Assembly: GCA_021779635.1 (NCBI GenBank)
Contig: JAJYAH010000146.1
Coordinates: 1 to 11,660, forward strand
Direction of reading: 5' to 3'
Source: Pseudomonadota bacterium
GTDB taxonomy: Bacteria > Pseudomonadota > Alphaproteobacteria > Rhizobiales > Xanthobacteraceae
Length of the DNA: 11,660 nucleotides
Shown here: piece by piece, positions 5,862-11,660 of the stretch
Numbering within the stretch: position 1 is the stretch's first letter
How the letters are laid out: each line of letters opens with the position of its first letter
The notes under the pieces: model-generated
What the model saw: only the letters and a program-made list of their open reading frames with translations
The model's database searches: none
What the model was told of the DNA's origin: nothing
Program-made: the position numbers and the translations under genes

Positions 5862-6848
5862 CCCGGAATGTGTTGCCGTGATGGAGGCCCGGATCGCCGC
5901 CAGCGGCGCGGTATCGTCGAACTCAAGGCTTCCGCCCCCGAATCGCAACCCCAGATCGCGCCAAAGCGCATCGAGATCGGGCGTCACCGGCTTTGATCCC
6001 CATTGGTCGTGGAGACGGGTCAGCACATCCACGCCGACGGCCTTGTCCGCGGTGGTCAGAATGCGCCCGATCGACCAGTCGACCTCATGGCTGCCCCCGG
6101 CCGCCAGCACGCCGCGCATCGCATCCTGCAAACCAAGCCGGTTGCCGGTCGCTTTTCGAATCTCGATATCGGCGAACAGACAGAACATGGCGCCGCCCCA
6201 GTATTTCCGGCCCCAGGTGTCGGTGTTGTCGAGCCCTTCGTCACCGGCTTGCGGCAAGCCCTTCGGCATGTCGCGAGCCATGGCGGCCCAGATCTCCCTT
6301 GCAGTCATGTCGCCGGCCTGAACCCGCGCCACAGGCTCGACATAGACCGCGAGACCCTCCGAAAGCCAGTTATAGCGTTCCTCCATGTCGGGCAAAGCCG
6401 TATGAACCATCTCGTGCACCATGACCCAGTCGCGCCGAAGATCATCCTCGTCGGAATCGCGCCCCAGCAGCACCCGGATGGCAGCGCCGCGGTAGCCCCA
6501 GGTGGTCCCGCCGCGAACGCGCGGACCGTCGACCGGCACCAGCAGAAGCCGCAGCGAGTGGACGGGAAACCGGCCGTAATAGGTCGAGACGGCCCTGGCC
6601 GATGTTTTGACCCAGTCCAGAATCTTTTCCTTGGGCAAAGCGATCTCGCCGGGGGCGAACCCGACATGAACCACGCCGCCGGGGACATCGAGGTCGGTCG
6701 TGGCGAGCTTGTCGAAGGCATCGTACGGCATTCGATCGCCGCGCAGGAATTCCGATTGCGTATTGGCGCGCCACGGGAGCAGGCCGAATAACAGCGACGC
6801 CACCGCAGCGGCCGAGGCGATCCGGCGATATCCTTCGGTGATTTTCAT
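5859..6848 (-). CDS. Secreted HExxH metallopeptidase-like protein, last gene of the bufferin operon
   Basis: A 329-residue protein with an N-terminal export signal: basic MKITEGYRR followed by a hydrophobic stretch (about 11-25). It is predicted to act outside the cytoplasm. The zinc-site motif is HEMVH (His145, Glu146, His149) followed by WLSEGLAVY, whose Glu164 would be the third ligand, as in gluzincins with a peptidase-MA/M1-like core. The 14-residue gap from His149 to Glu164 is shorter than the usual 18 of true M1 enzymes, so it belongs to a related family. Start and stop are coupled: its ATG overlaps the creatininase TGA (ATGA, 6845-6848), with AGGG about nine bases before the ATG. Position and coupling suggest it acts with the bufferin genes, perhaps trimming or degrading the exported peptide; this is inference. 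The stop codon falls at the edge of the mosaic repeat. Confidence 0.8.
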   Translation of the reverse strand: MKITEGYRRIASAAAVASLLFGLLPWRANTQSEFLRGDRMPYDAFDKLATTDLDVPGGVVHVGFAPGEIALPKEKILDWVKTSARAVSTYYGRFPVHSLRLLLVPVDGPRVRGGTTWGYRGAAIRVLLGRDSDEDDLRRDWVMVHEMVHTALPDMEERYNWLSEGLAVYVEPVARVQAGDMTAREIWAAMARDMPKGLPQAGDEGLDNTDTWGRKYWGGAMFCLFADIEIRKATGNRLGLQDAMRGVLAAGGSHEVDWSIGRILTTADKAVGVDVLTRLHDQWGSKPVTPDLDALWRDLGLRFGGGSLEFDDTAPLAAIRASITATHSG

Positions 6849-7651
6849 CCGGAAGCGCCCTGACGTTTGATCCCGCCCGATTTCGCGGCGACCCTCCCGG
6901 CGAGGAAAGCGGTTGCCTGTTCGGTCAGATCGTCGAGCATGGCGGCGAGCAGGACTTCGCCCTTGGCGCGGGTCGCCAGGGTCGGATCGCCATAGCTTCC
7001 GGAACGGCTGTAATTCGGCGAGGACGCGTCCGACGGCGTCAGGCGTCCCGCCACCTCGTATTTTACTGCAGGACTGGCCTCCGCGCGGGACATGTCGACC
7101 AGATGGGGCGCCAGCGCGAGCATCAGCGACGTCTCGAGTTCGTCGGCATGGCTGCCATGGCTTTGCTCGGCCAGCTGTGCCGCGGCGCGACGATAGTTCG
7201 GTCCATCGTGAACTCCAAGATGCAGCGCATCACCGGTGGCGAGACGCGCCAGCGCGCGATCGACCGGAGCCCGCGTGCTGATGCCGGTATCGAGCACGAG
7301 CACCGCACGGCAGCCAAAGCCGATGATTGCCGCCGCGATCTCGTGGATCATGGCCTCGAATACCGGCGCGGACAGGCCGCTGCTGCCGGCATATTCGGCA
7401 AAGGCCGGATAATATCCGTAAACCACCGTGGGCCAGATCAGGGCATCGATGCGATCGGCGAGCCGCGCCGCCAGCCATTCGGCTTGGACCCGGTCGGTAT
7501 TCATCGGCAGGTGAAAGCCGTGCTCCTTGGCGGCGGCGCCGATCGGCAGAACCGCCGCGGCGCCATTTTCCAGACGGCGCGCGACCTCGTCCCAGGTCAG
7601 CCGTTCCATCAGATGGCGATCGGTTTCCCGGCGCATGCGCCCGGCCCTCAT
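6845..7651 (-). CDS. Creatininase-fold amidohydrolase/peptidase-like protein in the bufferin operon
   Basis: 268 residues in the longest reading, or 254 if translation begins at MERLTWDEV (7609). The creatininase fold is shown by LPIGAAAKEHGFHLPMNTD (35-53; Glu43, His44, His47 and Asp53 are potential ligands) and by SHADELETSLMLALAP (167-182). The usual NGHGGN loop, which supplies further metal ligands, is replaced by LDTGISTRAP (120-129), so it belongs to a divergent subgroup or has altered metal binding. It has no signal peptide and is predicted cytoplasmic. The 7651 ATG overlaps the bufC stop (ATGA, 7648-7651), supporting translational coupling. In mycofactocin biosynthesis the creatininase homologue MftE cleaves the precursor peptide, so processing of the bufferin precursor is a plausible but unproven role. 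Confidence 0.85.
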   Translation of the reverse strand: MRAGRMRRETDRHLMERLTWDEVARRLENGAAAVLPIGAAAKEHGFHLPMNTDRVQAEWLAARLADRIDALIWPTVVYGYYPAFAEYAGSSGLSAPVFEAMIHEIAAAIIGFGCRAVLVLDTGISTRAPVDRALARLATGDALHLGVHDGPNYRRAAAQLAEQSHGSHADELETSLMLALAPHLVDMSRAEASPAVKYEVAGRLTPSDASSPNYSRSGSYGDPTLATRAKGEVLLAAMLDDLTEQATAFLAGRVAAKSGGIKRQGASG

Positions 7652-8433
7652 TTGTCGCCGGAAACACCTTCCAAAAGTCCGGCCGTGATCCAGCCGTGCA
7701 GGTAGCCGGCGCCGCGTGCCGCAGCACCTTCGGGATCGTCATAGGTCGCCAGCATGGAGCAGAGCACACCGAACGGAATCCCGTTCGCGGCCTCGTCCCA
7801 CATCATCGCTTCCTCGACGGTAAGCTCGCGGAACACCGGCGTCACATCGCGGCGCCATATCAGGAGGCGGCAAGGCTGCTCCAGCACGACCGCATCCGGC
7901 GGCGTGTCATCTTTCTTGAGCGCCAGCCAGATGGCGGACGCATTGGTTGCAATGTCGAGCCGGATGGCGCTGGGGTGGACCCGGAACGTGAGATCGTTCC
8001 AGAGCTCCGGGGCAATGCCGGCCATGTCGGCCAGCGCCAGCACCGGCGCATCTTCGGCGTCGAAGGCGTCGTTGAGTGCCTTTTCGAGTGCGGCCAGGTC
8101 GGCGACCACCGGATAGTCGCTGTAAGGCTGCGTCGAGCGGAGAAAACCGGGAACGTTTTGCGAAAACCAGCGCAGGTTCGGATGTTGCGACGGATGCGCC
8201 GCGACATAGGCCTGTCCCATCGCATCGAACATTTCATCGCCGAGATAGCTGTGCAGCAATTTATGGTCATTGCGCATCGCCTCGACCAGCCGCGAGCTAT
8301 AGGCGTATTTGTAAACGCCAAACAGCACGGCACGCTTTTCCCGCGGGCTGTCGAGGATTTCGGCCAGAACCTGTTCGTCGCCGGTCAGGATGCCGCGCTG
8401 AAAGTCGCTCTGTTGTCGCGCGAAGTCGCTCAT
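7648..8433 (-). CDS. bufC: BufC/HvfC-type DUF2063 protein, maturase partner
   Basis: A 261-residue protein of the DUF2063 family. The N-terminal domain (about 1-95) has the typical pattern FQRGIL...VYKYAYSSRLVEAM...LLHSYLGDEMFDAMGQAYVAAHPSQHPNLRWFSQNVPGFL. The C-terminal domain (about 110-250) is a second helical/beta domain ending GYLHGWITAGLLEG. Family members partner with DUF692/MNIO enzymes and help present the precursor peptide to the maturase. There is no export signal, so maturation would occur in the cytoplasm before export. Its ATG overlaps the bufB TGA (8430-8433), which compensates for a weak ribosome site. Its own stop overlaps the creatininase start. Confidence 0.9.
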   Translation of the reverse strand: MSDFARQQSDFQRGILTGDEQVLAEILDSPREKRAVLFGVYKYAYSSRLVEAMRNDHKLLHSYLGDEMFDAMGQAYVAAHPSQHPNLRWFSQNVPGFLRSTQPYSDYPVVADLAALEKALNDAFDAEDAPVLALADMAGIAPELWNDLTFRVHPSAIRLDIATNASAIWLALKKDDTPPDAVVLEQPCRLLIWRRDVTPVFRELTVEEAMMWDEAANGIPFGVLCSMLATYDDPEGAAARGAGYLHGWITAGLLEGVSGDK

Positions 8434-9377
8434 CCGGCTTGCCGGCCAAGTTCTTGCCGGCCAAGTTGCGGCAGGGATTGCGGCAAGACTTCCGACAAGA
8501 CTTGGGCGGCGATCTCCCGGGTCCGGTTGACCTCGACGATCAGTTCATCGAGCGGGGGGATATTGTCGTCGCGCTCGATCATGGTCGAGACGAGGCCGAA
8601 GCGTCTCAGGGCTGCGACGTAGAGATCCCAGACGTCTTCGCATACCGGATGATCATGGGTATCGATGATGTGGGTGCCCATATGACTATGCCCGGCCATG
8701 TGAAACTGAACCACCCGATCCGCCGGAATGCCTTCAAGAAAGCTGCGCGGATCGTAGCCGTGGTTGAAGGCGCTGACATAGACATTGTTGACGTCGAACA
8801 GCAGCCAGCATCCGGAGCGGCGCGAAAGCTCGGAGAGGAATTCCCATTCCGTCATTTCGGAATTGTTGAACTGCACATAGGTCGAGACATTTTCCAGCAC
8901 GATGGCGCGGCCGAGATAGTCCTGGACCAGTTGAACCCTGCCGATCACGTGATCGAGCGACTCGCGCGTATAGGGAATCGGCAGCAAATCATGCAGGTTC
9001 TTGCCGTGCACGCCGGTCCAGCACAGATGATCCGAAACCCATTTCGGCTCGATCCGTTTAGCCAGCTCCCGCAGCGCCTGCAGATAGTCGAAACGAGGCG
9101 GCGCGGTGGAAGCGATCGACAATGACACGCCATGCATCACGACCGGGTAGCGCTCGCGAATCCGGTCGAGCACGCGAAGCGGCTGGCCGCCCGGCAGCAT
9201 GTAATTTTCACTGATGACCTCGAACCAGTCGATCGGCGGATTGCCGCCCAGAATTTCGTCGTAATGCTGCGCCCGCAGACCGAGTCCAAAGCCGAGGAAC
9301 GGCGGCTTGGCCGAATCCATCTGGCGATCCGCGACCGATGCCACGGAAGGTTGCGGCAATTTGCTGGCGATGTTCAT
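8430..9377 (-). CDS. bufB: BufB-type MNIO (DUF692) bufferin maturase
   Basis: A 315-residue TIM-barrel protein of the multinuclear non-haem iron-dependent oxidase family (DUF692, like MbnB and TglH). Iron-ligand motifs appear in order: WFEVISENYM (51-60), MHGVSLS (81-87), SDHLCW (115-120), LENVSTY (161-167), FDVNNVYVS (194-202), HMAGH (226-230), DTHDHPV (239-245) and IERDDNIP (267-274). These enzymes modify cysteines of ribosomal peptides; in bufferins they convert Cys to thiooxazole-type heterocycles. The start at 9377 has GGAGG (9382-9386) four bases upstream. The C-terminus is a tandem five-residue repeat (LGRQE, LGRQA) encoded by a 14-bp direct repeat at 8439-8467. Its likely substrate is the Cys-rich peptide encoded at 9508-9765. 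Confidence 0.95.
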   Translation of the reverse strand: MNIASKLPQPSVASVADRQMDSAKPPFLGFGLGLRAQHYDEILGGNPPIDWFEVISENYMLPGGQPLRVLDRIRERYPVVMHGVSLSIASTAPPRFDYLQALRELAKRIEPKWVSDHLCWTGVHGKNLHDLLPIPYTRESLDHVIGRVQLVQDYLGRAIVLENVSTYVQFNNSEMTEWEFLSELSRRSGCWLLFDVNNVYVSAFNHGYDPRSFLEGIPADRVVQFHMAGHSHMGTHIIDTHDHPVCEDVWDLYVAALRRFGLVSTMIERDDNIPPLDELIVEVNRTREIAAQVLSEVLPQSLPQLGRQELGRQAG

Positions 9378-9457
9378 TCGGCCTCCGCTGGTGGTCGGCC
9401 GGCAACGGATGCTGGCCTAAACGCACCCATAGCCCTCGCACGACCCATGTTATCACG

Positions 9458-9486
9458 AAAATCGGGCCCGGCGCATCGCCGGGCCC
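9458..9486 (-). terminator. Leaky intrinsic terminator between bufA and bufB
   Basis: GGGCCCGGCG (9464-9473) and CGCCGGGCCC (9477-9486) form a perfect 10-bp stem with a 3-nt loop. On the minus strand it is followed by GATTTTCG, a run of only four T residues. It lies 22 bp after the bufA stop. Such partial terminators let a precursor be made in excess over its modifying enzymes. Confidence 0.7.
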
Positions 9487-9507
9487 TTAACTTCGATGTG
9501 AAGCGGA

Positions 9508-9765
9508 TTAAGCCGGCTCGAACTTGCCTTTTGCAGCGACGCACTTTTCCTTGGTCATCGCCGAGAAGCCCTGGCCCTTGCAGGCGTTCTGGCCTTTGCA
9601 GGCATGGTTGCCGCCCTTGCAGGCGCTCTGGCCCTTGCAGGCGTTGACGCCGATGCAGTGACCTTCGTCAGCCGCGTAGGTCGAAGTCGACATGGTCGCA
9701 CCCGCCAGGAACAGGGTGGCGGCCGCGGCGGCGATAGCAGCACCAGACTTAGAAGTAACTTTCAT
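9508..9765 (-). CDS. bufA: Bufferin-type Cys-rich precursor peptide (BufA2-like)
   Basis: An 85-residue precursor. The first ~32 residues are a signal peptide: basic MKVTSK, an Ala-rich hydrophobic core, and a cleavage region near STYAA. The mature part has six cysteines (37, 43, 49, 56, 62, 75), four of them in ACKG repeats: NACKGQ, SACKGG, HACKGQ and NACKGQ. This is the layout of BufA2-type periplasmic bufferin metallophores, which bind copper or related metals after MNIO modification. The gene sits directly upstream of bufB and bufC. GGAGGAG (9770-9776) is a strong ribosome site four bases before the ATG. Two ECF-type promoter candidates lie upstream and a leaky terminator downstream. No DoxX-type bufD is present. 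The metal bound and the cysteines modified cannot be read from sequence. Confidence 0.9.
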   Translation of the reverse strand: MKVTSKSGAAIAAAAATLFLAGATMSTSTYAADEGHCIGVNACKGQSACKGGNHACKGQNACKGQGFSAMTKEKCVAAKGKFEPA

Positions 9766-9852
9766 GACACTCCTCCAAAGGATGTTGGCAGCGATGCACC
9801 GACTGTAGACCGCGATCGAATTCCCGATTTACAGACCTGCATCCAGCGATAG

Positions 9853-9878
9853 CTACGTTGGAGATCGATTTTGGTTAC
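9853..9878 (-). promoter_or_regulatory. bufAp1: ECF sigma-type promoter candidate, proximal to bufA
   Basis: On the minus strand GTAACC (complement of 9873-9878) is followed after 15 bp by CGTAG (9853-9857). This would start transcription roughly 80 nt before the bufA ATG. GTAACC with a CGxA-type -10 resembles promoters of sigma-F/EcfF-type ECF factors; the Caulobacter bufferin operon belongs to a sigma-F regulon. The sigma gene is not in this window. Confidence 0.6.
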
Positions 9879-10100
9879 ACAACAGACCAAAATTTATTTC
9901 ATCCGTTTCCAGGTTCGATGCGCGATCTGCATCCGACTTGGAAGCAAACTTGATAACGATCTCCGGATGCCGATCAAATCGCGAAGGTCTGCTGGAAGTT
10001 CGCATGCGCGCAAGTCTTCTCCGTTCCAACGAGAACGGCCGTCGGCTTAGGTCATGCAGTCCAGTTGATCTCCGCCATTGGATTAATCATCCAGAGCTAA
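9879..10100 (-). other. Unassigned stretch between the two ECF promoter candidates
   Basis: This stretch would be transcribed from the distal promoter into bufA. It contains a 6-bp hairpin (10021-10026 with 10033-10038). It also holds most of a weak 50-codon minus-strand frame (10005 down to 9853, start ATG, stop TAG within the proximal -10). The composition is less GC-rich than the genes, and I recognise no product. It could be a long leader or a small RNA. Nothing supportable is seen between 10127 and 10329 except a loose inverted repeat (10206-10212 with 10233-10239). Confidence 0.3.
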
Positions 10101-10101
10101 C

Positions 10102-10126
10102 TACGGACGAGCGGCGATTTGGTTAC
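10102..10126 (-). promoter_or_regulatory. bufAp2: ECF sigma-type promoter candidate, distal to bufA
   Basis: On the minus strand GTAACC (complement of 10121-10126) is followed after 15 bp by CGTAG (10101-10105). Hexamer, spacing and the AAATCG just after GTAACC are nearly the same as in the candidate at 9853-9878. It lies 336 bp upstream of bufA, within the gap after the DUF255-type gene, and points the same way. Confidence 0.5.
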
Positions 10127-10329
10127 GGCGGTTTCAAAGAAAAAGTTTCTCTTTTCGGACTTGACAGCCCATCCATGCCAAACCCCGGCGCGATACCGAT
10201 ATTTCATGGCGCGTCAGGCATCGCGGGCATGGGCGCCATCGTCGAGAAAGCGTGGTGCTTCAAGCGATTAGAGCGCTCACGCACACCCTTCGTTGCACCG
10301 CACAACCAGACTTGTCTTGATCGACGATG

Positions 10330-11660
10330 TCAGTTCAATGACGCCCGCGATGGTCTCGACTTCGCCATCTGCTTAACCGTTGCGTCAAGCTCGGCCGCGC
10401 TGAACGACGGATAGGAGCAGATGCGGTTGCTGCAGGCGAACGCTGCGGGCTCGCCGAGATCGGGATATTCGACATCGGCATTAGGCAGTTTGCCTTCGCG
10501 CAGATCCAGCCATTCCAGCCGCTTGTATCTTGCCGGAAAAGCCCGGGCGACAGCGTGCAGCGCCTGCGCGCGAGCATCGTCCTTTGCACCGACAATGGTC
10601 ATATGGGTCGGCTCGACGGCGAGTTCTTCATCGGCGAGCAGCACGCCGGGCAACGGACGCGGCATATCGGCCGACGCACTGGTCAGATAGCGCATCGCAT
10701 GCGACGCCAGTTCGCGATAGGAATCGTTGCCGAAATAGCGATGGAGAAGATTCATGAGGCGGGCGACCTGGATCTGGTCATCGATCAGCTTGGCCGGCTT
10801 GGCGAACACGCCGGCTTTGGCCTCCGATGTCTTCGAGGTCAGAAAACCTCCGGCGGCGTCCTTGAACGTCGCGCCGGCGAAATCTCCCGACTTGGCGGCG
10901 GCCATGAGCCAGTCGCGGTTGCCGGTGGCGGCATAAAGATCGAGAAACGCCTGTGCCATCGCCATTGTGTCGCCGAGGAACGGACCGCCGCGATCCTTGT
11001 CGCCATGGCGGAATCCGCCGTCCGGCAGCGCGCGAGTTTCGTTCACCCATTTCGCGGCCTTCTGCGCGACAGCCAACACCTTGGGATCGTTGGTGACATC
11101 GTAGAAAGCGATCAATCCGCTGATCGCCCAGCCGTTCTCGCGCGCATAAATATTCTTGTCGATGCGGGGCGTTCCGAGTTTGCGGCGATCCGTGTCGCCC
11201 AACGCGTAATATGTGTGTCCGTCGGTATCTCGATCGAGGTCGGCATCCTGGCTGACATAGAATGCACCGTCAGGACTTGCGAGAAAGCTCGTGAGATAGC
11301 GCTCGATGCCGCGCGCCGCGGCGAGATATTTCGGGTCCTTCCACAGCGCATAGGCCTGGCTGTATTGCCGCAGGTACTGCGCCTGGAACGACATGATCTT
11401 TTCAAAATGCGGATGAGCCCATGATCCGGCTTCGGAGTACTGGAACACGCCGCCCCAGACCGGATCGATCAATGCAATGGCGGCGTCGAGGGTCTGTCGG
11501 GCTCGCGTGATCGCCACCGCATCGCCGGCTTCGGCGCGGGACATCGCGAAGTCCATGCTGTCGGCGTCGATGTATTTCTGGCTGTCGCCCCAGCCGCCGA
11601 TCCTGGCTTCGTAGGATTCGTCGTAATTCTTGACGAGCTGCGCCCGCTGTTCCCTGGTCA
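10330..11660 (-). CDS. Thioredoxin-domain/YyaL-like protein, six-hairpin C-terminal part (5' end outside window)
   Basis: The frame is open from the right edge to a TGA at 10330-10332; about 442 residues are visible. The Met at 11556 is internal, since coding continues upstream (VKNYDESYEARIGGWGDSQKYIDADS). The visible part matches the alpha/alpha-barrel region of YyaL/Spata20-type proteins: WGGVFQYSEAGSWAHPHFEKIMSFQAQYLRQYSQAY, DGAFYVSQDADLD, NGWAISGLIAFYDVTNDPKVL, and a C-terminal CSNRICSYPSF. The usual N-terminal DUF255 thioredoxin-like domain would lie beyond the edge. The biochemical role is not established. It is on the same strand as bufA but ends 565 bp before it, so it is probably a separate transcription unit. 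A redox link to cysteine chemistry is speculative. Confidence 0.8.
   Translation of the reverse strand, partial: TREQRAQLVKNYDESYEARIGGWGDSQKYIDADSMDFAMSRAEAGDAVAITRARQTLDAAIALIDPVWGGVFQYSEAGSWAHPHFEKIMSFQAQYLRQYSQAYALWKDPKYLAAARGIERYLTSFLASPDGAFYVSQDADLDRDTDGHTYYALGDTDRRKLGTPRIDKNIYARENGWAISGLIAFYDVTNDPKVLAVAQKAAKWVNETRALPDGGFRHGDKDRGGPFLGDTMAMAQAFLDLYAATGNRDWLMAAAKSGDFAGATFKDAAGGFLTSKTSEAKAGVFAKPAKLIDDQIQVARLMNLLHRYFGNDSYRELASHAMRYLTSASADMPRPLPGVLLADEELAVEPTHMTIVGAKDDARAQALHAVARAFPARYKRLEWLDLREGKLPNADVEYPDLGEPAAFACSNRICSYPSFSAAELDATVKQMAKSRPSRASLN

Noticed and set aside
7327..9125. Two long plus-strand frames (7327-8622 and 8076-9125)
   Set aside because: Both are antisense to bufC, bufB and the creatininase gene, which have clear family motifs and ATGA coupling.
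9853..10005. 50-codon minus-strand frame between the ECF promoters as a definite gene
   Set aside because: Codon use is unlike that of neighbouring genes and no family is recognised; kept only as a low-confidence possibility.
9938..10414. Plus-strand frame of 158 codons in the bufA upstream gap
   Set aside because: It overlaps the 3' end of the YyaL-like gene, runs against both ECF promoter candidates, and shows no recognisable family or clear ribosome site.

Overview
The window looks like chromosomal DNA of an alphaproteobacterium of the Nitrobacteraceae (Bradyrhizobium / Rhodopseudomonas / Afipia type). This is inferred from the high GC content with G/C-ending codons, the protein sequences, and two intergenic repeats typical of that family: a REP-like palindrome at 161-266 and a mosaic element at 5738-5861. 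No RNA gene, insertion sequence, CRISPR array or prophage was seen.

The left part (1-5640) is centred on aldehyde metabolism. After the 3' end of an unidentified plus-strand gene (to 125) and the REP-like repeat come a minus-strand NAD(P)-dependent aldehyde dehydrogenase (286-1782), a small uncharacterised minus-strand gene (2024-2401), and a divergently transcribed second aldehyde dehydrogenase (2589-3992). A DUF2478 gene follows (4132-4698) behind a hairpin-rich leader. Next is a 23-codon scrap (4886-4957) matching the C-terminus of an ExaC/AcoD/AldB-type acetaldehyde dehydrogenase, just upstream of an intact DUF779 gene (5030-5410), the usual companion of that enzyme. The dehydrogenase body appears to have been deleted. 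Three inverted repeats with the same geometry (CGTTATA half-sites, 8-bp spacer) lie at 2423-2446, 2524-2547 and 4787-4810, suggesting one regulator controls these units. A small zinc-ribbon gene (5431-5637, minus) closes this part.

The right part (5859-9765, minus strand) is a bufferin-type ribosomal peptide metallophore locus. The order of transcription is: a secreted Cys-rich precursor with four CKG repeats (bufA type, 9508-9765); a leaky terminator hairpin; a DUF692/MNIO multinuclear-iron maturase (bufB, 8430-9377); a DUF2063 partner (bufC, 7648-8433); a creatininase-fold protein (6845-7651); and a secreted HExxH metallopeptidase-like protein (5859-6848). The last four genes are chained by three 4-bp ATGA stop/start overlaps, so the two hydrolases are probably co-translated with the maturation machinery. 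Creatininase-fold MftE trims the mycofactocin precursor in another RiPP pathway, so a peptide-processing role is a reasonable hypothesis. Upstream of bufA are two near-identical ECF-type promoter candidates (GTAACC-N15-CGTA) at 9853-9878 and 10102-10126, both pointing at bufA.

The right edge holds most of a thioredoxin-domain/YyaL-type (DUF255-linked) gene on the minus strand (10330 to beyond 11660), cut by the window end. The most novel features are the hydrolase-extended bufferin operon with its paired ECF promoters, and the three-site operator set around the aldehyde genes with the decayed acetaldehyde dehydrogenase.
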